Assembly: GCA_051654905.1 (NCBI GenBank)
Contig: JBOFYY010000132.1
Coordinates: 131,178 to 195,177, forward strand
DNA length: 64,000 nucleotides
Reading direction: 5' to 3'
Source: JBOFIQ01 sp051654905
Lineage (GTDB): Bacteria; Actinomycetota; Actinomycetes; Propionibacteriales; Propionibacteriaceae
Below the pieces are notes generated by a model that was not told the origin of the DNA, ran no database searches, and saw only the letters and a program-made list of their open reading frames with translations. The position numbers and the translations under genes are program-made. Shown in pieces: positions 42,227-50,143 of the stretch. The number at the start of each line of letters is the position of its first letter. Positions within the stretch are counted from its first letter, which is position 1.

Positions 42227-43513
42227 ATGGATCTCAACACCATCATCGCTACGGCTCAAGGTAATATTCAGGAACGTGCGGCTCATGCTGTAGCAGCACA
42301 GTCTGAACAGATTCGTGAGTTGAGTCATGCGATCCATAGCAATCCAGAACTGGCATTTGTGGAGTTTGAAGCACAACGCTTAGTTGCTAATTACTTAGAA
42401 TCACAAGGATTTAGAGTAGAAAAAGGCGTCGGTAGACTAGCCTCCTCGCTGGTAGCTAGCTATGGGCAGGGAAATCTAGTAGTAGGAATCTGCGTCGAAT
42501 ATGATGCCCTGCCGATGGTAGGGCATGCCTGTGGACATAATTTGATAGCTGGATCAGGGCTTACTGCAGCTATCGGATTGGCTGCGATTGCTGATGAGCT
42601 AGATATTACGGTCAAGGTAATAGGCACCCCAGCAGAGGAACATGGCGGCGGCAAAGTTTATTTGCTGCAAGATGGCGCTTTTGATGATGTTCATTGCGCG
42701 ATGATGATTCATACCGTCCCGCAAGGAAGCGATGGTTCACTCATCGGAACTACTTCGCAAGCAGTCGGGCGATGGCAGGTCACTTACACTGGTCGCGAAT
42801 CTCATGCAGCTTTTGCTCCGCACCAAGGAATCAATGCAGCTGACGCTGTTGTAATTGCACAGGTAGCTTTAGGTTTACTACGACAGCAGATGCCAGGGGA
42901 TCATCGTGCAAATATGGTGATTAAGGAAGCTGGAGAAGCCACTAATATCATCTGCTCGAATGCAGTGGTTGATTTTGAAGTGCGCGCTTTCACCATGACA
43001 GAGTTCTACGCCTTATACGAGCGAGTACTGCACTGTTTTGAAGCTGGTGCGATTGCTACTGGCTGCACGATGCAAGTTGCAGCAGTAGAGCCAGCTTACG
43101 AGCCGTTACTACATGATGAGGTATTGGCGTCACATTGGGGCAAGGTTTTTGGTGCCTTGGGTCGGCAAACTACAGAACCAGCTAAATTGGCTGGTGGGTC
43201 AACTGACTTTGGCAATATTTCACAAGTAATTCCAGGCATACACCCGTGGGTATCAATTTCGGGAGTAACCGATTCTATTCATTCACCTGCCTATGCCGCA
43301 GCCGCTGATACTGATATTGCCTATGAGACGATGTTTGAGGCAGGGATTGCAATGGCATGGACTATTGCTGCTGTTGCTGTCGATCAGGATGCAGTCAGCT
43401 ATCTACAGCAGCGTAAACAGCAGTATCAGCGCCCAAATCAAACAACTATTGCTGGACAACAGCAGATGTGCGATCTAGTAGAAAAATTCCAGCAATTGAA
43501 CTCGACTCGATAA
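42227..43513 (+). CDS. M20 family amidohydrolase/peptidase
   Basis: 428 aa. Metal-binding site in PMVGHACGHNLIAGSG, catalytic Glu in GTPAEEHGGGKVYLLQDGAF, dimerisation domain with GRESHAAFAPHQGINAADAV. The layout is that of the amidohydrolase branch that cleaves N-acyl amino acids or aminobenzoyl-glutamate. Shine-Dalgarno AAAGGA 7 nt before the ATG. Cytoplasmic; substrate unknown. cysS follows after 38 bp in the same direction. Confidence 0.88.
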   Translation: MDLNTIIATAQGNIQERAAHAVAAQSEQIRELSHAIHSNPELAFVEFEAQRLVANYLESQGFRVEKGVGRLASSLVASYGQGNLVVGICVEYDALPMVGHACGHNLIAGSGLTAAIGLAAIADELDITVKVIGTPAEEHGGGKVYLLQDGAFDDVHCAMMIHTVPQGSDGSLIGTTSQAVGRWQVTYTGRESHAAFAPHQGINAADAVVIAQVALGLLRQQMPGDHRANMVIKEAGEATNIICSNAVVDFEVRAFTMTEFYALYERVLHCFEAGAIATGCTMQVAAVEPAYEPLLHDEVLASHWGKVFGALGRQTTEPAKLAGGSTDFGNISQVIPGIHPWVSISGVTDSIHSPAYAAAADTDIAYETMFEAGIAMAWTIAAVAVDQDAVSYLQQRKQQYQRPNQTTIAGQQQMCDLVEKFQQLNSTR

Positions 43514-43551
43514 ACATCACAGCTCACTGATTAGCGTGGAAGAATAGAGAT

Positions 43552-44967
43552 ATGCAGATCCGACTTCACGACTCCCGTACCCACAAGCTCGTCGAGCTGG
43601 TTCCTATCGTCGAGGGCAAAGTCGGTATTTATACCTGTGGTCCGACGGTATATAGCCCACAGCATTTAGGGAATATGCGCAGCCAGCTATACCCAGATTT
43701 GCTACGTAGATTGCTAGAACATGAAGGTCTTGAGGTAACTTACGTCACCAACATCACTGATGTGGGTCATTTGACTAGTGATGGTGATGAAGGCGACGAC
43801 AAGATGGAGCTTTCAGCGCAACGTGAAGGCAAAACAGCTGCCGATATTGCAGAATATTGGACGCAACAGTGGGCGCAAGATCGGCGTAAATTAAATTGCT
43901 TAGAGCCTACTTATACTCCTCGAGCTACGGCATATATTGAGCAACAGATCGAGATGGCTAAGGTTCTAGAAGCGCAAGGATATACCTATCTCACCGAAGA
44001 TGGTCTCTACTTTGATATTGCAACTTTCCCACGATATGCAGACTTTGCTGGTCTAGACCTTAACGGCATGGCGGCAACTGATCGGATTGATAATGTTGCC
44101 TATAAGCGCAATCCGGCAGACTTTGCGTTATGGAAACTAACCGCTGCCGGAGTGCAGCGGTTGCAAGAGTGGCAATCTCCGTGGGGAATGGGTTTCCCCG
44201 GTTGGCATCTAGAGTGCTCAGTAATGGCTACGGATTTGTTAGGCAAACAATTCGATATCCATACCGGAGGTATTGATCATCTCCGGGTGCATCACACAAA
44301 TGAGGTAGCACAATCTGAATGTGCATTGGGTGTGCAACCGTGGGTTAACATCTGGATGCACAATGAGTTTTTGAACTTTTCTGGACTAAAGATGAGCAAG
44401 TCCAAAGGCCATGTTATTGTCGTAGATTCGTTGGTTGAAGAAGGTATCGATCCGTTAGCTTTCCGATGGTTCTTCTTCCAAGGTCACTATCGGCAACAGC
44501 AAGCATTTTCGCTGGAACAGGTACGTTCAGCCGGAACTGCGATGCAGCGATTTATTGACCGTAGCGTGGCTGTTCGTGATGCTGTGTCCGGAGAACTTGA
44601 AACTCTGTCTGGGCGCGCTAAGGAACTAGCGGAGGCTTTCTGGGGTGCGTTAGCTGATGATCTCAATGCTCCTAAAGCGCTGGCGATAATTGCAGAAGCG
44701 ATGAAAGATCAATCCTTGAGCGATAGCCAGCGGTGGTCGCTATATGCAGATATGGATCAAGTCTTGGCTTTGGATCTAGCTCAGCGACAGTCAGGTGCTG
44801 AAACTGAAGCTTTCCCGGCAGAGCTAACGCTGCTTATTGAGCGGCGAACTGCCGCTCGTGCAGCTAAAGATTGGGCTAGCGCTGACGCTATCCGTGATGA
44901 TCTAAAAGCATTAGGTTGGGAAGTTATTGATACAGCAACTGGACCGCAACCGCGACGATTGAGCTGA
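43552..44967 (+). CDS. cysS: Cysteinyl-tRNA synthetase
   Basis: 471 aa class-I synthetase: zinc ligand in IYTCGPTVYSPQHLGNMRSQ (HIGH-type HLGN), then GGIDHLRVHHTNEVAQSEC, and the KMSKS loop as LKMSKSKGHVI. It has a full C-terminal DALR and anticodon-binding region, distinguishing it from the shorter homologue MshC of mycothiol synthesis. Confidence 0.95.
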   Translation: MQIRLHDSRTHKLVELVPIVEGKVGIYTCGPTVYSPQHLGNMRSQLYPDLLRRLLEHEGLEVTYVTNITDVGHLTSDGDEGDDKMELSAQREGKTAADIAEYWTQQWAQDRRKLNCLEPTYTPRATAYIEQQIEMAKVLEAQGYTYLTEDGLYFDIATFPRYADFAGLDLNGMAATDRIDNVAYKRNPADFALWKLTAAGVQRLQEWQSPWGMGFPGWHLECSVMATDLLGKQFDIHTGGIDHLRVHHTNEVAQSECALGVQPWVNIWMHNEFLNFSGLKMSKSKGHVIVVDSLVEEGIDPLAFRWFFFQGHYRQQQAFSLEQVRSAGTAMQRFIDRSVAVRDAVSGELETLSGRAKELAEAFWGALADDLNAPKALAIIAEAMKDQSLSDSQRWSLYADMDQVLALDLAQRQSGAETEAFPAELTLLIERRTAARAAKDWASADAIRDDLKALGWEVIDTATGPQPRRLS

Positions 44968-45100
44968 GTTAGTTAGACTAGCTGGAGAACATCGTAGCTT
45001 TTGGTAGGTAAACCCAAGACGGCTTTTTAGGTAAGAAGGCAGTACGATGCTAGCGAGAATGTGTCCATCAAGTGACGAGCAAGGAATCGGAGATAGTTTC

Positions 45101-45538
45101 ATGAGCAGTGAGCAAGGTAGCGTCGCCAATCCGATCACAGTCATGCTTTACTCCGACGATCGAACTGTGCGAGATCAGGTTCGGTTGGCTCTAGGTAAGC
45201 GAGTAGCTGCTGATCTACCTGAAATTAAGATCATTGAAACCGCAACCCATCATGCTTTTTGGAAAGCCGCTGATGCTGGAGAATTCGATTTAGCGATTCT
45301 TGATGGGGAAGCTGTCCCAGCCGGTGGTATGGGTATCGCCCACCAGATGAAAGAAGAACTGAAAAAGTGCCCTCCGGTAGTGCTTTTAGTCGCGCGCGTA
45401 GCTGATGCTTGGATGGGAACTTGGTCCCGGGCAGAGGTATTGTCGCCTTACCCAGTTGATCCGATTCGGTTGCCGCAGCAGGTCGCTCAAGTGATCCGAG
45501 ATCACGTCTTAGCCAAGGAAACCGACGTCACCGCGTAG
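45101..45538 (+). CDS. Atypical receiver-domain-like protein
   Basis: 145 aa from the ATG at 45101, with GGAG 8 nt upstream; an earlier ATG (45047) adds 18 residues and lacks a signal. The fold looks like a response-regulator receiver: ITVMLYSDDRTVRDQVRLAL (beta1-alpha1 with an Asp pair), FDLAILDGEAVPAGGMG (phospho-acceptor-type Asp), then PPVVLLVARVADAWMGTWS in place of the usual T/S and K. The conserved lysine is not evident and there is no output domain. Possibly a stand-alone or phosphorylation-independent regulator of the type common in actinobacteria. No sensor kinase is adjacent. Confidence 0.75.
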   Translation: MSSEQGSVANPITVMLYSDDRTVRDQVRLALGKRVAADLPEIKIIETATHHAFWKAADAGEFDLAILDGEAVPAGGMGIAHQMKEELKKCPPVVLLVARVADAWMGTWSRAEVLSPYPVDPIRLPQQVAQVIRDHVLAKETDVTA

Positions 45539-45559
45539 CTGCTATTTCCAGATTTCTAG

Positions 45560-45604
45560 AACTCCCGTCACAGTTCTCCGTAATAGGAGAATCCGGCGGG
45601 AGTT
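45560..45604. terminator. Bidirectional terminator between the receiver-like gene and the prepilin peptidase gene
   Basis: AACTCCCG/CGGGAGTT outer stem with an inner TTCTCC/GGAGAA stem, followed on the forward strand by TTTATTATTT. Confidence 0.82.
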
Positions 45605-45611
45605 TTATTAT

Positions 45612-46259
45612 TTACCCGCCAGCGATAGCCATCGCCAAGATAGCTCCAGTCCATAAACTAGGACCATAGGCAAATTCGTTGTGACGCCCTCGAAGTCGGT
45701 GAGTGAGTCCCCAAATAGCCCCGAGCAGACTACCTAAGAAAATAGTTGGAAATATTAACTGCCAGCTTTGGGCGGCTGCTGTTCCTAGCAGCAGTGTAGC
45801 TAGCCGAACGTCTCCGAATCCAAACCCAAGAAAATACCACGCTAACCCCATATAGATAGCTCCTATGGCAAACCCGATAGCTCCCCGGATAATTGGCTGG
45901 GTGCTGTGATTGGCAAATGACCAAGAGACTATTGCTATCGCTAACGCAAACCATGATGTGTAGGAAAGTTGGCGTGGTAGATAGGTGGTACGGGCATCAA
46001 TTAGAACCGACCATACTGCGACAGTGCATAGTGGCCACCAGAGAAGAAAAACGCCCCGGTAAATAGCTAATGTGGCGGCGATAGCTGAGATAACTAAGAC
46101 ACAAACAAGAAATCTGTTTGATATTAGTTGTTGATACAAGATTTTAGGATCAGCAGTGGGATCTGCAACTGGTTCAGGTAATCGTGATAGTACAGCTGGA
46201 GTTAGTGCGGTTGTGGCAGCTGTGAGTGCTATACCAGTTCCTATCGCGATGATGCTCAT
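45612..46259 (-). CDS. Prepilin peptidase-like A24 membrane aspartyl protease
   Basis: 215 aa, about six membrane helices. The two catalytic aspartates of A24 peptidases are visible: LIDARTTYLP and the GxGD motif in FGFGDVRLATLLLG. It lacks the N-terminal cysteine-rich methylase domain of full PilD proteins, as usual in actinobacteria. It would cleave leader peptides of type IV pilin-like (Flp/Tad or competence) precursors on the cytoplasmic face. No pilin or secretion ATPase is in the window. Start overlaps the preceding HTH gene by 4 bp. Confidence 0.85.
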   Translation of the reverse strand: MSIIAIGTGIALTAATTALTPAVLSRLPEPVADPTADPKILYQQLISNRFLVCVLVISAIAATLAIYRGVFLLWWPLCTVAVWSVLIDARTTYLPRQLSYTSWFALAIAIVSWSFANHSTQPIIRGAIGFAIGAIYMGLAWYFLGFGFGDVRLATLLLGTAAAQSWQLIFPTIFLGSLLGAIWGLTHRLRGRHNEFAYGPSLWTGAILAMAIAGG

Positions 46260-46702
46260 GAAGCGATCCTAGCTATTGCGCGTGCATCTTTTTCTTCAGC
46301 AAGAGCTGTAAGAAACCACAATAGTTGGCTACGGACTCCGAAAGCGCGTCCTGAAATAAGTCGCTCGAGAGTATTTGTATCGACGCGGCAAGCTGCTGCG
46401 ATAGCGGAGATAGTCCAGCCGTTATTAAGCAGGTCGAGTACTAAGGTACGAGCCTTGCCTGGGGTGACAATAACCTCACTATCGACGAGGATTTTAGTTT
46501 CATTGGCTGCAAGTAGTGTTTGTGCTGCCGGGGCATATAGTTTCCTAGCTCGTCCTTGGCGGCCGCATAGTAAGGTTCGAGCGGTATTTATCGGAACTCC
46601 AGCAGCTGTAGCAATCACCTGCCATGGCAAGTTAGTTTGTTCGCATAGATAGGTTAAATGGGCTCTAAATGGAGCTGGGGATACCCAATAGCGTTCAGTC
46701 AT
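46256..46702 (-). CDS. Small helix-turn-helix protein, coupled to the prepilin peptidase gene
   Basis: 148 aa. Two helix-turn-helix-like segments: LPWQVIATAAGVPINTARTL, followed by a GRQGRARKLY basic patch, and WTISAIAAACRVDTNTLERL followed by ISGRAFGVRS. The duplicated pattern suggests two tandem DNA-binding units. Overlap by 4 bp with the A24 peptidase gene implies co-translation. A regulator of prepilin peptidase or pilus genes is a guess from context. I recognise no named family. Confidence 0.7.
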   Translation of the reverse strand: MTERYWVSPAPFRAHLTYLCEQTNLPWQVIATAAGVPINTARTLLCGRQGRARKLYAPAAQTLLAANETKILVDSEVIVTPGKARTLVLDLLNNGWTISAIAAACRVDTNTLERLISGRAFGVRSQLLWFLTALAEEKDARAIARIAS

Positions 46703-46770
46703 ATCTATATAAGCCGTTTATGAGGCCTCGATGTGACGTGGGTAGGGAAAATTATTAAAAATAATAAAAA

Positions 46771-46808
46771 TTGCGGTGGAGTCAGAAAGGTCTCGGACTC
46801 CACCGCAA
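46771..46808 (-). terminator. Rho-independent terminator after the 92-aa gene
   Basis: 13-bp perfect stem TTGCGGTGGAGTC/GACTCCACCGCAA, 12-nt loop, then TTTTTATT on the reverse strand. Confidence 0.88.
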
Positions 46809-46832
46809 ATAATTGCAGCGGTTAGGGAACTC

Positions 46833-47111
46833 TTACTGCTCTACAGTAGGGGCAGCTTCCGTAGCGATATCTTCAATATCTTCTTCAGTTTCTGGAATGT
46901 AAGCGACGCTGGGTTCATGGGCAGTCCACCCGGACTCGTCGATCCGGTTGAGGTATTTGCGCAAAAGGACAGTAGCGCCACCAAATACGGTAGATAGAAC
47001 AGCAACGGTGCGTAGAGCTTTACGTGCTCGGCGAGGCTTGCTTACCTCAAGGTCGGTAGAAGAAGTTGGCTCGATGACAGTAATGTCAGTGACATCGTTG
47101 TTGCGCTTCAT
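46833..47111 (-). CDS. Small single-span membrane protein of unknown function
   Basis: 92 aa. N-terminal polar region, basic KPRRARKALR, one short hydrophobic stretch (TVAVLSTVFGGATVLL), then a tail ending in an acidic segment ETEEDIEDIATEAA. Positive-inside reading puts the acidic tail outside. AGGATCAC precedes the ATG as a possible ribosome binding site. Resembles small proteins often found beside ppiA and the Crg/Rhomboid genes of actinobacteria, but I cannot name a family. Confidence 0.7.
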   Translation of the reverse strand: MKRNNDVTDITVIEPTSSTDLEVSKPRRARKALRTVAVLSTVFGGATVLLRKYLNRIDESGWTAHEPSVAYIPETEEDIEDIATEAAPTVEQ

Positions 47112-47270
47112 AGTGATCCTCCGCAGATGAGTTACGTTACCTTCTCAACGGTAGCGGTTTTAGAGAGCAAAAACGATAGAGTTCTTCAGATTAGAGACAA
47201 GATTTGCTTCAGGTGGGACAATAATAAGGGACAACCCATGCGGCATCGCCGCTGATCGAAAGGCTTAATT

Positions 47271-47783
47271 GTGACTCAGGCCACACTTCATACCAACCAT
47301 GGTGATATCGTCATTGATCTTTTTGCTGATCAAGCTCCTATTACCGTCGATAACTTTGTCGGACTAGCCACTGGAGCTAAGGAATACCGTGATTCTGAAA
47401 CCGGCGAAAAAAAGACCGGGAATTTCTACGACGGTGTCGTATTCCATCGCATCATCGATGGATTCATGATTCAAGGTGGTGACCCAACCGGAACTGGTAT
47501 GGGTGGCCCTGGCTATCAATTTGGTGATGAGTTCCATCCAGAACTTTCCTTCAACCGACCGTTCCTGCTAGCTATGGCAAATGCCGGTCCTGGCACTAAT
47601 GGTTCACAGTTCTTCATCACGGTAGCTCCGACTCCGCATCTAAATCGTCGCCATACCATTTTCGGCGAGGTAGCTGATGAGGCTAGCCGCCAGGTTGTTT
47701 CAGCGATTGCTAAGGTTGCCACTGGACGTATGGATCGTCCAGTTGAACCAGTCGTTATCGAGTCAGTGGAGATTACTGAGTGA
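47271..47783 (+). CDS. ppiA: Peptidyl-prolyl cis-trans isomerase, cyclophilin type
   Basis: 170 aa cytoplasmic cyclophilin without signal peptide. Active-site segments: FHRIIDGFMIQGGDPTGTGM, NAGPGTNGSQFFITVAPTPH and LNRRHTIFGEV. It catalyses proline isomerisation during folding. GTG start with AAAGG 7 nt upstream. The stop overlaps the start of the rhomboid-like gene (4 bp), a pairing also seen in corynebacteria and mycobacteria. Confidence 0.95.
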   Translation: MTQATLHTNHGDIVIDLFADQAPITVDNFVGLATGAKEYRDSETGEKKTGNFYDGVVFHRIIDGFMIQGGDPTGTGMGGPGYQFGDEFHPELSFNRPFLLAMANAGPGTNGSQFFITVAPTPHLNRRHTIFGEVADEASRQVVSAIAKVATGRMDRPVEPVVIESVEITE

Positions 47784-48481
47784 GCTTCTTTGCCTTTGAC
47801 GATCTACGTCGTCGCCCACTGCCGGTAGCGGTAGGAGTTACTGTAGGCATGTTTGCTGTCTGGATATTAAATCTTCTCAGTTCTGGGAAAGTTGTTTCTT
47901 GGCTAGCGGAAACTACGTTTTACGGTCCACAGCTTTGGCGCCCTATCACTTTTGGATTAGTGTCAGGCGGCGGAGTACTTTCACTGGTACTAAGTATTTT
48001 CTTTGGCTACTGGGTTATCTCAACAGAAGAGAGAATCTTTGGAAGTCGCTGGACGCTGTTAGTGGCGTTAGCAAGCATTCTTTCAGTAGCTACGATAGCG
48101 GCGGTGGTTATGGGTTCTAGCCTCATCGGCGGTGCTGGCTATATTAGCTGGGGTGTTATCTCAGCTGCTACCTACCGGCAATGGCGTAGAGGCTATGACA
48201 TCAAAGATCAGTTCATTATCTTGGTAATTTGCTTCATGATGAACATCCAAGGCGGACTATTGGCAGTAACTTTTAGCTTGGCTGCTACTGCTGGTGGTAT
48301 AGCTGCTGATCATCTTTATCATGAAGTACGTATTGCTCCTAAGAAACAGGATCCTTATGATGCTTTTAAGCGTCAACGTCAGGGAAAACCTGCTAATTCA
48401 GGTATTAGTTCTACGATGTTGGTCTTGATGTTGTGCTTAGCTTTGTGGCTGCTATGGGGATTAATAGCGTTAGTTTTCTAG
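47780..48481 (+). CDS. Rhomboid-like membrane protein, probably lacking protease activity
   Basis: 233 aa, about six or seven membrane helices: an N-terminal helix, QLWRPITFGLVSGG (the loop-1 WR motif), FFGYWVISTEERIFGSRWTL, then helix 4 with SLIGGAGYISWGVI. At the position of the catalytic GxSG serine the sequence reads GGAG, and no clear HxxG-type histidine follows. That suggests a pseudo-rhomboid. The charged loop HEVRIAPKKQDPYDAFKRQR precedes a last helix. Coupled to ppiA by a 4-bp overlap. Confidence 0.8.
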   Translation: MSFFAFDDLRRRPLPVAVGVTVGMFAVWILNLLSSGKVVSWLAETTFYGPQLWRPITFGLVSGGGVLSLVLSIFFGYWVISTEERIFGSRWTLLVALASILSVATIAAVVMGSSLIGGAGYISWGVISAATYRQWRRGYDIKDQFIILVICFMMNIQGGLLAVTFSLAATAGGIAADHLYHEVRIAPKKQDPYDAFKRQRQGKPANSGISSTMLVLMLCLALWLLWGLIALVF

Positions 48482-48495
48482 TCTAATTGAGTATT

Positions 48496-48542
48496 GAGTT
48501 AGGGCGTCTGGCTGTGGTTTAAGCAGTCAGACGCCCTAACTC
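48496..48542 (+). terminator. Terminator after the rhomboid-like gene
   Basis: 15-bp perfect stem GAGTTAGGGCGTCTG/CAGACGCCCTAACTC with a 17-nt loop, 14 bp past the stop codon. Confidence 0.85.
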
Positions 48543-48602
48543 TATGAAGGGGTGATAAAGCAAGCTGATAAAAATGTCAGAGGCGTCATCTTTAATAGAA
48601 CT

Positions 48603-48800
48603 ATGGATATGATCACGCTTGATTGTGATGGCTGCGCAGTTCGTGGCCCGGCTTGTTCTGATTGTGTTGTGAGCGTTCTGCTAGGGGTTCCAGAGCAAGA
48701 ACCTATGCTCACAATGCAAGAGCGTACGGCGCTACAAATTTTTGCAGATCACGGTATGTTGCCTCCGCTAAGAATGGTGTCGGATAGGGCTGTTTCGTAG
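48603..48800 (+). CDS. Small CxxC protein conserved upstream of cell-wall hydrolase genes
   Basis: 65 aa from the ATG at 48603, 6 nt after TTTAAT and without a ribosome binding site, so probably leaderless. It starts MDMITLDCDGCAVRGPACSD with a cysteine cluster (CDGC...CSDC) that looks metal-binding, followed by CVVSVLLGVPEQEP and a helical tail. Related short proteins with DxCxxRGPACxDCVV occur in many actinobacteria. Function unknown. It sits directly upstream of the riboswitch-controlled CHAP gene. Confidence 0.75.
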   Translation: MDMITLDCDGCAVRGPACSDCVVSVLLGVPEQEPMLTMQERTALQIFADHGMLPPLRMVSDRAVS

Positions 48801-48834
48801 CCTTCCTAGGTGAAAAGTGAATCCTGAGAAGAGT

Positions 48835-48862
48835 TGGGTTTTTCCTCAGGTTGGGGTAGGGT
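48835..48862 (+). promoter_or_regulatory. Promoter upstream of the c-di-AMP riboswitch
   Basis: -35 TTGGGT (48835-48840), 16-nt spacer, -10 TAGGGT (48857-48862). Predicted start near 48869, just ahead of the aptamer. Confidence 0.5.
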
Positions 48863-48904
48863 TAGTCGTGCTAACAGTCGTCGGAGTGAGGGACTCCAAC
48901 TGAA

Positions 48905-49030
48905 GGCAGCGTTGAATCTCGCCTAGCGAGAGCCGGGGAACCACCTTCCTTGGGGTGAATCGGTCAGAGCTATCTGACTGTAGGGCAAAACCTTCAGCCC
49001 GAACCCGTCAGCTCACCTGGTAAACGCTTC
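48905..49030 (+). promoter_or_regulatory. c-di-AMP (ydaO/yuaA) riboswitch
   Basis: Conserved elements in order: GCGTTGAATC, AGCCGGGGAACCACC, TTGGGGTGAATC, then CCCGAACCCGTCAGCTCACC and a closing strand AAACGCTTCG that pairs with GCGTT at the 5' end. This is the ydaO consensus and its usual actinobacterial context, upstream of a secreted cell-wall hydrolase. In known members c-di-AMP binding turns the downstream gene off. The expression platform is probably the 3' part near the AAGGG ribosome binding site at about 49037, but no terminator hairpin is obvious. Confidence 0.93.
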
Positions 49031-49046
49031 GAAAGAAGGGAAAAGC

Positions 49047-50117
49047 GTGCAAAATCGCATGCGTCTAGTTGGGTTAGCTGTAGCTGCCGTCACAACGATG
49101 TCAGTAAGTTTATCTGCCGCTCCTATGATGGCTCGGGCAGATGAAGCTACTCCGACAACATCTGCTGAAGCAGTAAAACTTGTCGAGAAGTTAAAGGCTG
49201 AACAAGCCGAACTTGATAAGAAATTTAATGACATCAATGCGAAAGTTATTGAGCTTGGTGGTCGGTCGGACGCGCAGCGTGCCCAGATCGAAACCGCTAG
49301 TAAGCGTGTAGCTGATATGAAAACACAGCTTGGCGCAGTTGCTCTAATTGCATACCAAGATCGAGGCACTAATGGTGCTCTCAGCATTCTTACTTCTGCA
49401 GACTCCAATAACTTTCTATCTCGGGTTGGAACGGTTGACCAAGTAACAGCCAACCAAAATATTTCGTTGCAGGAATTGCAGGCAGAGCAAGCTAATATTG
49501 CAGATTTGCAGCGTTCGCTGGAAGCTAATCAAGCTGCCGCAAAGAATGAAATGAAAAAGCTTGAAGAAGCAGATCAGGCTGCTCGAGCTAAAGTTGTTGC
49601 CGCTCAGCAAGTAGCATCGCGACTTCAAGGTTCAGAAAAAGCTAAGTTTGATCAGGAACAAGCTGCTGCTACTCAGAAAGAAGCCGCAGCTAAAACCGCA
49701 ACAGCTAGTCGTGCTAGTACCGCTCAAGAGCGTATTGCTGCAACAGAAGAGACCAAAGCAGTAGAAACTACTAAGGGCTACACTTCGCCAGTGATTTCAG
49801 CTGGAAATAACCTTTATTCTTGGGGACAGTGCACTTGGTGGGCCTTTGGTCGTCGTGCCGGAATGGGACGCCCAGTTGGCTCTACTTGGGGTAATGCAAG
49901 TAACTGGCCGGGTAGTGCACGAGCGCAGGGATTCGCTGTTGATGGAGTTGCTGAAGTAGGGGCAGCTTTTATCGAATATTACGCTCCGATGGGACACGTA
50001 TCTGTCGTTGAGTCAATTTCTGGTGGCATGATGACTGTTTCTGAAATGAACTGGAATGGTGGGGTAGGAGTTCTCCACTACCGCACGGTTCCAGCTCGAG
50101 GTACTTTTATCCACTGA
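49047..50117 (+). CDS. Secreted coiled-coil CHAP-domain peptidoglycan hydrolase
   Basis: 356 aa. The signal peptide ends near SLSAAPMMARA-DEA. A PcsB-like coiled coil follows (~35-230; AVKLVEKLKAEQAELDKKFN and similar heptads). A C-terminal CHAP domain (~245-356) has nucleophile Cys in YSWGQCTWWAFGRRAG and His in PMGHVSVVE. GTG start with AAGGG upstream. CHAP amidase/endopeptidases cut peptidoglycan during growth or daughter-cell separation, usually under control of partners that bind the coiled coil. Position ahead of pimB' matches RipC-type NlpC/P60 genes in mycobacteria, here with CHAP instead. Directly downstream of the c-di-AMP riboswitch. Confidence 0.92.
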   Translation: MQNRMRLVGLAVAAVTTMSVSLSAAPMMARADEATPTTSAEAVKLVEKLKAEQAELDKKFNDINAKVIELGGRSDAQRAQIETASKRVADMKTQLGAVALIAYQDRGTNGALSILTSADSNNFLSRVGTVDQVTANQNISLQELQAEQANIADLQRSLEANQAAAKNEMKKLEEADQAARAKVVAAQQVASRLQGSEKAKFDQEQAAATQKEAAAKTATASRASTAQERIAATEETKAVETTKGYTSPVISAGNNLYSWGQCTWWAFGRRAGMGRPVGSTWGNASNWPGSARAQGFAVDGVAEVGAAFIEYYAPMGHVSVVESISGGMMTVSEMNWNGGVGVLHYRTVPARGTFIH

Positions 50118-50143
50118 CATCCCTAGTCAGGAAAGGCCACGCC

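Noticed and set aside
43552..44967. cysS as MshC, the mycothiol ligase
   Set aside because: Its length and the C-terminal anticodon-binding region are those of a true cysteinyl-tRNA synthetase.
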